Part shown: positions 48,601 to 64,000 of the stretch, piece after piece
Layout of the letters: every line of letters starts with the position of its first letter
How positions within the stretch are numbered: the first letter of the stretch is position 1
Source: Amoebidium appalachense
Lineage: Eukaryota; Ichthyosporea
Direction of reading: 5' to 3'
Assembly (NCBI GenBank): GCA_963693365.1
Contig: CAVNZM010000015.1
Span: forward strand, 2,294,001-2,358,000
DNA: 64,000 nt
The notes under the pieces: model-generated
What the model was told of the DNA's origin: nothing
The model's database searches: none
What the model saw: only the letters and a program-made list of their open reading frames with translations
Position numbers and translations under genes: made by a program

Positions 48601-50324
48601 CCTAGAACCCAATCTTGGGCCATGAGGCTCCCAGTGACATTCTGTTCTATAATAATTGGACAGTTGGTTATTGTCAGAATCATGATACAACAGCCTGTAG
48701 TGCACGAATTGGCATATGCATTTCGCACGCACATGCACAGCTGGCGTGTGCTGATCTGGTTTGGGATTGGGATCGCGGTTAATCGGAGAGATTAGGGGTG
48801 ATCGCATGTAATTGTGCGATCGGCTAAGGCACTGGTAGGGATCAGTGATAATCGGTAGAGAGGGGCAAAACTACTGTAGTAGCTGCGCTAGAAGTGTGGC
48901 CATTTAGCAGACTTTCCCTGAGTAGGTTAGGAGCGCGAAAAGGAGGATAAGGAGAGTATAGTCTAGAGACACGAATAGTATAGTCTGATAGGCTGCAGTG
49001 TGTTAGTATTTATAGAAAGTAGAGAGCGTGCCTTGTAAGCATACATATAGGGCTGACGTGATTGTCATTATCGGATCTCAATATGCCAGCGGATTGGATT
49101 AGAAAGCACCATGAATAGGGATTTGCCTTTTTAAATTAGGATAATGGGTTGAAGAGTGATTGGTTACTTAGTCGGAGACTAGGAATATGAGGGAAAGTCT
49201 CCGCGAGTAGCCTCATTCTTCGTGGCGGGAGCCTTCGGACTCCCCTCACCAAGAGTTTGAGTACTCGCTGGAAACACTGCCCTTTCCCCTCTTCCCCCGC
49301 TCCTCCCCCCACTCACGCTTTAGTTTGCAGGGCGACCTTTACCCGCACGGGTCTCCTACATAGCGTGCCGCCCTACGACAACAGCACAGTTCCGAAGTTC
49401 ATTAGTTGCACATCTTTGGTTTACACAGGTTGCACGAGCACATAGCATACTATCATAGTTAGGTACAGCCGTTTATTTGTGCTTGATCTCCCTTTATTTT
49501 ATAAGCATGTCCGGGATGCTCTTGTTTGCCTTCTGTTATTCATTAGGCACGTGTGGCATTCATAGTTTGTCTAGCTATGTGAAAGCACGCATCCGACGGT
49601 TGCTGTGCATGCTTTTCATGTTTTCTGTGTAGTCGGGTGTTTTGTCTGCGTTTGGATGGTATGAGGGGAATGCCATTTGATTTCCGTTCATGTACGTGTC
49701 GTTATATAATTGGTCAGATTTATAGTATTCATAGTATTTGCCAATCAGATGGGCAAATACCTTTGGATAGATCTGTATTCATGGAATCTGCTCGCGGCAG
49801 ATAAATAGGTGAGAATCGAGCAAAATAAATCAGACGTAGATTGACAGCCTCATGCAACTATGTTTCTACCTCTCCACACTACCCTCACTGTTAGTGCTGT
49901 GGCATCGTGCACTGCCCAGCACCACCCTGCACGTGTTTATGTCTGTTAGTTTAGTGGCCTGATCACCCACGTGTGCTCTCATTCATATGCATGTGTGCCC
50001 AGGTACGTGTTAGTTGTAGTGTGTAGTACACTCTGCTAGTCAGGCGAAAATAGTAGTGGTTTTGCTGTAAGTCAGCACTTTTCTTGCAGTTATGTGAATG
50101 CTTCCCACGGCCCGGGGTCTGTGACCCAAGCATACACTGAGAACCACGATCGACTGGCAGAGTCGGCAGTTGATGAAAACGAAGTAATGAACTTGTGCAT
50201 AATATTGAAGTGGTTCCTTGCTTGGTTGTGGTCAGTATCGTGTTGATCTTATGGTATCCGGCAGCCACAGCGTCTTGGTTATGTATAAAATCCCTTCCCA
50301 CCCCCCCCCCCCCTCCCCGGCAAG

Positions 50325-50355
<31 letters not shown>

Positions 50356-50957
50356 ACAGGCCCTTCTTCGAGATTCCCACCCCAATATAAATTAATATTT
50401 AAGGCCGTGAAGCCCAGTTCGTTGCCTTATTTAAACAAATAAAAAGCACCCCATCATGATCCAAGAAGTGCATGTCTGATAAATTTCTGGTGTTGCTTGA
50501 GAGAAAACTTTGAAATACCTCAGGCTTCTCACGCGTATCAGAGTCTGCACTTAACACAATTAGAGTGTATGGTTGTTGCACACACTGGCACACACGGAGG
50601 TGATCAGCCTCTAAATGAGTGCAGTGTGCTTCCTACTAAGTGTGTTCAAGTTACTTAAGGTACCTTAAATGGTTTGCATGCACTCACTATCACATAAGTA
50701 TCAGACCTCGCGTTTGGATACATAGGCGTATCTGGACATCGATGGACTTATAAAATTTCGCATAAATGTGCAGATATATATGTAGCCTAGCTATCAGAGC
50801 GATTAAATAATCCGATTTAGAGTTAGATCATGGTCAGATATCTGCGTCTTCTGAAACGGGTGCTTTTTCTCATATTAGAAGATTGGATACATATCATGGC
50901 GCATGTATTGCCAAGTTTACAGACAGCAACACACTGTCGACATGAGCTGCCACATGT
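45700..50957. other. 5 kb without a recognisable gene
   Basis: Composition drifts from GC-rich to AT-richer around 46-49 kb. Short C-tracts occur at about 47020-47070 and 50300-50355. Frames are short. One at 47977-48171 (+) has a hydrophobic stretch VPILVTAATYGLLGYFYFCL, but has no neighbours or splicing support. Probably intergenic DNA plus the promoters of NSUN6 and the gene starting near 51054. Confidence 0.5.
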
Positions 50958-51053
50958 ATGAACATAAACCAAACGTGTCAGAGCCACGGAACTTTCTGTC
51001 TCGAGTCCGTTTTCTACGTTTACCTAGAAAAGAAGTCTTTATATTCACCAAGC

Positions 51054-52750
51054 ATGCCGCGTTATTCCCCCCTTCCTGTAGCAGAGAATGCAATCAGTGA
51101 TCCTGTAGTGTTATTTTACTCCCAGGACATAGCGCCCGAAAGCGATGTAGGGTTTCCAAAGAACCGTGTCATCAGGGGAGATGAGGCCTTCACGCAGTTT
51201 GATTTGGTCGAAGTAAGGGTTATGGGGGAAGCAGGGCCACACTATGCCATCATTCGTAAGTTCGTGCAAGCAGAAAATGGCGAGGTCAAAGCAGAAGTCT
51301 CATGGGTTCTTACGAAAAGCCAGCTTCAGAGATATTTTTTTGTCTTTGCAACCACCAATTCTAATGCAGGTGCACACGACCGCACAGTGCACCTGCCCAA
51401 CAAGCTTTATCTTAGTGATTTAAAAGACGTCATAGACGTTAATGCAATAGAGAAACGGGCATACAGCGGCCAGCTGGTTCATCACGATTACAACACAGGT
51501 GATGGACAGCCCTTTTATCGGTCGTTAGCGCGCGTGCACAGCGCGCCCAAGGACCGGCTGCTTGTGCCGGTCAGGAAGGCCCCTCCCTTGAATTTGTAAG
51601 TGGTGCTTGTCGGGATGCTTTTGTTTGTTGGTGGCTTATCAACTGAAATCCCCTTGTTGTGCACAGCTTCCGTTTTCTGGGACTGTCAGCAGCAGCTGGG
51701 GACGTATGGCTGCATCTTTGGCCCTTGCTGCAGCTGTACCTTTTGCAGATGTAGGTATTTGTTCCGTGACCCCCCGTACACAAGCATCTGCTTTGTTTTC
51801 ACAACTGCATTTTTGTTGCATTGAGCATGCCGTCCGTTTTCCTCAATCTAACTTTTTGCCCTTACAAAGATGGTGTAAAGATGTGGCTTCCTCTCCCACA
51901 TAGATGAGCGTTACATAAGGCATGTAATTGAAGGTATTTTTCAAGTGTGTTTAATAGGTTTGATAAGAAAGGCTCGTTGATACTACAACAGTAAGTAGTA
52001 TAGAGATAATGATGGTGATACGTTTTTCCAGCTTCCACAGTGCGGTGCAGACCTACCGTCTCAACCTCAACAGGGCCTGGATCAGCAGCACCTACATCAT
52101 TCCGCTGCGCCAGTTTGCGGCCATGGTTGTTCGACAACTCCCTGGGGCTGTCACAACGCTCGCGCCGGTTAAGCGCCGGCTCAAGGTATCACTCTCCCCC
52201 CTCCCCCTTTCCCCCAAACCTTCTCCTCATCCACCACAGATCCTCTTCCATCCCTTCCACCTTCCTGTCTCCCTCTCCCCCTTCTCTCTAAGCTGCTGTG
52301 GCGTAGAAAATCTTGTTTACTTTGACACGTGTATACACAGTTATTGCCGGGCTGATGCTGTGGTGCAAGTAACAGGCGATTTACCACAGGGAAACTCTCT
52401 CTCCCCCTACCCCCTCCCCCCCCCCCCCCCACCACCACACACGCCCCCCCCCCTCTCCCCCCCCTCCCCCTGGCTCCTCGCTCTTTCCTCTGCAGGTGCG
52501 CATCACATCTGTAAAGCAGATGACTGCACTGCTGGGGGAGGACTGGGAGAAGCACCGGGGGCGGTATGGCGGTGGTAGGACTGTAAGGTTGCGCGCGAAT
52601 GCTTTTCTCATTTATTGCCTTGATTCTCAAAAGATGACTTTAAGATTCAATCATTGGGTAGTTTATAACAACAATGATGTAGCTCTGTACGAAATCCTTT
52701 TTAAAAAGCAGATAAACCCAGGAGCAGGCCCGGTGCCTTTGACTCCTTAG
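51054..52750 (+). CDS. unrecognised protein with weak BAH-domain character
   Basis: Three exons with agreeing phases, 51054-51595, 52032-52185 and 52496-52750, give about 316 aa. An in-frame ATG at 50958 would add 32 residues. The block FTQFDLVEVRVMGEAGPHYA, then IIRKFVQAENGEVKAEVSWV, recalls the start of a BAH domain (a vY v....... p.iarI..i....g...v.v.W pattern), and SGQLVHHDYNT may be its second strand pair, but similarity is too weak to be sure. The C-terminal exons are rich in basic and hydrophobic residues (AVQTYRLNLNRAW, TLAPVKRRLKVRITSVKQM, RFNHWVVYNNNDVALYEILF). No membrane segments. Donors are gtaagt/gtatca and acceptors pyrimidine-rich, unlike the left-hand genes. Function unknown; a chromatin reader is only a guess. 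Confidence 0.55.
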
Positions 52751-52804
52751 AGTTAGGGGTGTGCTATTAAAAAAAACAGTGTTACCAGTTCAAATCTTTC
52801 GAAG

Positions 52805-52837
<33 letters not shown>

Positions 52838-52846
52838 CCGCCGCCA

Positions 52847-52973
<127 letters not shown>

Positions 52974-53152
52974 CCCCCCGGCCTCCAAGAGCCTGATCAG
53001 GAAAGGAAAAAAAAAAAAGGCTTGAATTGTGCACCACCAGATCATCAGTGCCATTTTTTTCTTCCTCTTTCCCTTTCTTTCCTGCATTCGGACACACACA
53101 AAGGGGTTGAGCCTTGGAGAAAAGGGAAGAAGGTGACTAGGTGGTGGTGTCC

Positions 53153-53183
<31 letters not shown>

Positions 53184-53981
53184 ATGCAACCATGTTTGCC
53201 TGGCTGTGTATGCGCCGCTCAGTTAAGTTACTTCATGAGTCCCACCTCCCCCCCCCCCCCCCCCCCTCCCCCTTCCTTTTCTGAACTCCATCAGTGCTGT
53301 ATCCCTTCATGTGTGTGAGTTTCAAAAACCATGTCTATTTTAGCACGTTCAAACACTCCTCCCCTCTCCCCTTCAGATCTGCTCAGCCAACCAGTCCCTC
53401 CCCTCCCCCCCCCCTGCTTCAATTCGACTTGATGTCACCTCTACAGAACGGGGGGGGGGGGGGGGGGGAGGAGGGGCGGGATGCGCCGGCTATGCATGCC
53501 TTTTTTTTCCTTTCTATCCCCCCCCCCCCCCTCCCCTCCCCCCACCCCCACCCGGGCTTCCCTTCCCCTCTTAGTAAGTCTTTGCTGTTCAACCTAGTCA
53601 ACTTCCCTTCTCTCCCACCAGACGCTGTCACCTCTCTTCTTTTCGATTTGAGCTCAGCATACAAATTTATAGGCGCTTTGACTGCATGAGGTGGCGCCTT
53701 GGAACCTGAAGTGTGTGTGTGTGTGTGTGTCTCGGGGGGGGGGGGGGGGGGGGGGGGGGGCGTGGGCGACGGTGTGCGCCCATGCTTTGGCAAGGGATAG
53801 TGCCACATCATAATTAGTATACGCCTCCCCCATGTACACATGCATTGATAAATCGACTCAATTGTGCGCGCAGGGGTTGGGTCGAAACCGCTCAATAAAA
53901 AAAACTTACGTGTACATCTTTATTTTTCTAAAGAAAAAAAAAAAAGAAAGAAAAAAGAGGAAAGCCGGCCAGCCAGTGGCC

Positions 53982-60970
<6,989 letters not shown>

Positions 60971-61079
60971 GTTCAAGGCATGTTTTAGGAAAAGCACAAA
61001 CAGGGCGAGGTACACCTTATGCAGATGCATCTGGTAAAAAAACAGGAGAAGTACCCGTTTGGGGTGTCTCATCAGCAAA

Positions 61080-62015
61080 CTTCCCGGAAGTATTGCCAAC
61101 GTATTTTTTGCTATTGGGGCTATTGGCGATATTGGCAATAGAACCCCTTGCCGCCAATAGGAACACCATATTGCAATAATATTGCTTTGGTATTGTCAAT
61201 GGTAATACAGTACCAATACCCCCTATTGTCGATATCCCGCTGATATGAATATATTATCCAGTATATGTTACATCAATATCGCCAATACTATTAGAGTGTC
61301 ATTACATTACCATTGCATTACTATTACGCTAGCATTATAGACGTATTGCCAATATCAATTATACCCGGGCGATATTACAATAACAACCAAATAATATCAC
61401 AAATACAGATAATGATATGGATAATACTGTATTTTCGCATTGTAGTTGCACTATGAACGCATTATTAATGTATTGCCAATATGTAATTCATAGAAATACA
61501 AAGATTTAAATATCAAGAAACATATAAACAATGTATTGCCAACATATGATCCAACTACAATCAATATATAAATGCGGTATCGCCGATAGGTTGCTTTAAT
61601 ATCGTGAGTATATTGATGACATAAACAGAGGTATGATTAATACACTCCCAACACATTACAAATAAGGAATATGTAAGTATGTTCCATATCAAGCATATAT
61701 TGCCAACATACGAATGATACCACCACCATAAAGATATAAGTGTTGATAATGCATTGCATATATATTATAAATATCACACTATATTATTCAAATACATTGC
61801 CAATAAATTGATAATGGGAACGAATGCATGCAAAGTACAGTATAAGTGCGCTTATAACATGAAAGGCATATCGGACGAACATTGCCAATGTATTAATAAT
61901 AACTTTATTGACACCTCAATCACATGCTCAATATATTGGCAATATGCACACGGTACGGTAAGCACAGCCCCATGATCATTGTCAATGTATTGCCAATGTA
62001 TTGCACATGTCGTCA
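61080..62015. repeat. AT-rich block of recurring ATTGCCAAT words
   Basis: About ten exact TTGCCAA/TTGGCAA cores, mostly TATTGCCAAYRT, are spread irregularly through 0.93 kb along with CGCCAATA variants and general ATAT sequence. ATTG-C-CAAT is a nine-base interrupted palindrome. The same words reappear at 63945-63990 in the intron at the window edge. No coding frame. Confidence 0.7.
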
Positions 62016-62089
62016 TCCATACGTGTTCCGTATGGTCACTTTATTAACTTCGGTTGGATATACCACATTATATTGAGGACCACACCTGG

Positions 62090-62244
62090 TGGCCCTCCCC
62101 CCCCCCCCCCCTCCCCCCCCCGGCCCAACCCCCCCCCTCCCCCCCCCTCCCCCCCGGCCCTCCCCCCCCGGCCCTCCCCCCCCCCCCCCCCCCCCCGGGC
62201 CCCACCCCCTTTTCCCACAGGCTCAACCGGCCATGTATACACCG

Positions 62245-62275
<31 letters not shown>

Positions 62276-62352
62276 ACCCAAAATCAAAGAAAAAAATCCA
62301 CCCCTAAAACCTCCCCCCCCCCCCCCCCCCCCAAAAAAAAAAAAAAAAAAAA
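62090..62352. repeat. C-tract cluster with A-run between the two unknown genes
   Basis: C-tracts of 8-30 bases at 62097-62200, 62245-62277 and 62311-62333, ending in an A-run (62333-62351), lie just past the stop of the gene at 62416. On that gene's sense strand this reads T-run then G-tracts, in the 3' flank. Proline/glycine frames are artefacts. Confidence 0.85.
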
Positions 62353-62415
62353 CTTTTAGGGCTCGTCAATGTTGCAGGCGGCATGGGACTTGTCGATGTT
62401 GCAGGCATGGCCGTC

Positions 62416-63783
62416 TCAGTGCTCGTGCTCGGTATTGGCGGCGAGGGGAGACTTAGGAGCGGGGGGGGGCTCTGGAGCGTGGGGGGACTTTTGGGCGTTG
62501 ATCTCTGAGTCTTGTTGCTCAGCCTCGGCCTCCTCGAGCCTTGCCTCCTCCTGGGCCTTGAAAGTCTTCCAGTTGTTGATGGCCTGAGGACACACGTATT
62601 AGAATGAATGTAACAAGAGTTCTGCAGACAAAGACATGTGCCAAGTGGCAAGTGCAAATGGAGCATAATTTAACTGAAATAATAATATGCAAACGTGCTC
62701 CCCATCTTCTGGCAAGAAAGCTATAAAATGTGGAAGTATCATGTTCATGTTCAAGGGGTTGGGAGGAGGGAGGGGGGGGGGGGGGGGGGTTCCCTACCGC
62801 TTCAAAAGACCTCGGGTTCGCCAGCCCGTGCCAGTCCTTCGGGATGCCTCCCTCCTTGGAGAAGGGTGACCAGACAGGCAAGCCATTTTCAGCTTGTGCC
62901 GCAGTGCGGTCGCTCAGACAGGCCTCGATGATGTAGATGATGAAGCGCACAAATTGGGGCGAGTCCTTCAGCACGTCCTGCATCATTGAGAAATCAGCAG
63001 TTAGCTATGATCATGTGGATTGGGCTTGGGTTAATCTATGTACATCAAGGACCATTAACTTAGTAAAAGGAAAATGAACTCATAGACAGCAAACGCAATT
63101 GAAACAAACGAAATAACTAGAAAAGAAAGTGATTCCATACACACATGCCCAAAAGGGCTATTATGGGAAGGGATAAGGGTGTGTGTGTGTGTGTGGGGGG
63201 GAGGGGGGGGGGGGGGAGGGGGGTGGACTTACGTCAATGGTCTCGAAGGTGATGTCCATGTCGTTGGCGCGGTTTCGCACTTCATCCAAGGCCAATAGCA
63301 GGTCGAGGAGCGCTGGGTTCCCAAAAGGGTGGCCGGTCTCTGGGTCGCGGAAAGCCCTGCTGCCACCTGACATGCCTGGGGCAAGGTCGATGATATCCAT
63401 GAGGCTCTGCCAGAACGCCCACCGGGACGTGAACTCCCCGGGGACATCCCTGTCCAAGATCTGCAAGAAGAGATGTGCATGTCAGTGATGAGTGCTGAAG
63501 AAGGAATGTACAAACAGATTCAGAATAACTTGTCAACGGTAAAAGGTGTTCAATGCCTAACAAACAGCTACTACTAGCATAGTATCATGGGCACATTCAT
63601 TTTTGTCCTACACTCTGACTATAAAACTCTACATTGCAGGCAGTGTTTGGGGTTTGAACACACAAGCAACCAGGGTTTAGGAAGCTTACCCTGACGTTTC
63701 CTGGAAGCACACTGAACATGGGCATTTGCCGCCGGACAGACTTGACGACGTTGTGCTTGGCCTGTGACATGGCCCTGCTGAAC
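62416..63783 (-). CDS. unknown protein, 3' part of a gene cut by the window end
   Basis: Four exons on the minus strand, 63690-63783, 63233-63460, 62798-62977 and 62416-62583, join in phase. The first exon seen starts in phase 2, so more lies beyond 64000. Sequence: a basic helix FSRAMSQAKHNVVKSVRRQM, then RWAFWQSLMDIIDLAPGMSG, ALLDLLLALDEVRNRANDMD, FVRFIIYIIEACLSDRTAAQ, NGLPVWSPFSKEGGIPKDWH, and a C-terminal acidic/Pro end (EEARLEEAEAEQQDSEINA ... TEHEH). Mostly helical, no obvious motif, no membrane segment. Splice sites resemble those of the unknown gene at 54-61 kb, which lies in the same orientation 1.4 kb downstream. I do not recognise the family. Confidence 0.55.
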
Positions 63784-64000
63784 CTGCCATGTTTGGGTGG
63801 AGGGTGTTAATATCGTTATATAAAAAAGTCAACAAGATAACCAAACATTTTAATGTAAACCTATGGATAGTTGTCCCACACTACTTGCAAGAAGTAAAGT
63901 ATGTCGACGACAATATCACTCACTAGAAACATATGAACAATACAATGCCAATATCATTTACATATCGAAGACATGTTGGCAATACTATTTCGATACAATG
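63784..64000 (-). other. intron sequence at window edge
   Basis: AT-rich sequence upstream of the acceptor at 63784, probably an intron of the gene ending at 62416. It contains ATGCCAATATC and TTGGCAATAC words like those of the 61-62 kb block. Confidence 0.5.

Overview
The window is nuclear DNA of a eukaryote. At least nine genes are broken by GT-AG (occasionally GC-AG) introns. Several proteins are recognisable as eukaryotic housekeeping families: glomulin, TMEM18, type III glutamine synthetase, a YIPF1/2-type Yip1 protein, THOC2, an Rpp38-like RNase P protein and an NSUN6-type RNA methyltransferase. Coding sequence in the left two thirds is GC-rich, with donors such as gtgcgt/gtgggt, acceptors ending tgcag and a TGCTGAC-like branch motif close to the acceptor. 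This style suggests a GC-rich unicellular eukaryote, possibly algal. Eukaryotic GSIII is known from diatoms, haptophytes, chlorarachniophytes and Amoebozoa, but I cannot fix the lineage. Introns and intergenic DNA are full of homopolymer G/C tracts, (CA)n/(TG)n arrays and minisatellites, so most long open frames here are spurious poly-Pro, poly-Gly, poly-His/Thr or poly-Cys/Val.

Layout: 0.2-3.8 kb, glomulin-like gene (+), converging on TMEM18 (3.8-6.1 kb, -) so closely that one CTAG carries both stop codons. 6.4-8.1 kb is AT-rich with a decayed retroelement-like remnant. 9.4-14.3 kb, GSIII (+), 18 exons, about 757 aa. 17.4-22.3 kb, YIPF (-), 9 exons, 255 aa. 24.5-25.3 kb, an unrecognised disordered nuclear-type protein (-) with a TATA box. 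26.2-28.4 kb, a Helitron/Pif1 helicase remnant among dense C-tracts. 29.4-38.7 kb, THOC2 (-), some 35-40 small exons and an Arg/Asp/Glu-rich tail. 39.9-41.1 kb, Rpp38-like gene (+). 41.9-45.7 kb, NSUN6-type gene (-). About 46-51 kb shows no gene. 51-52.8 kb, a weakly BAH-like protein (+). 54-61 kb, a ~950-aa multi-exon protein of unknown family (-). 62.4 kb to the end, another unknown gene (-), truncated by the window edge.

The known genes do not form a pathway. They are unrelated housekeeping genes (mRNA export, tRNA processing and modification, Golgi traffic, ubiquitin-ligase control, nitrogen assimilation). The strongest unusual signal is structural. Several introns have tandem repeats that start at, and resemble, their own 5' splice site (THOC2 intron 4, YIPF intron 2, Rpp38 intron 3), and one THOC2 intron has its 3' end amplified in the same way. 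Intronic G-tracts mostly lie on the sense strand. The right end (50-64 kb) has different splice-site style and composition, three unrecognised genes, a recent 170-bp duplication inside one of them, and an AT-rich block built on ATTGCCAAT.
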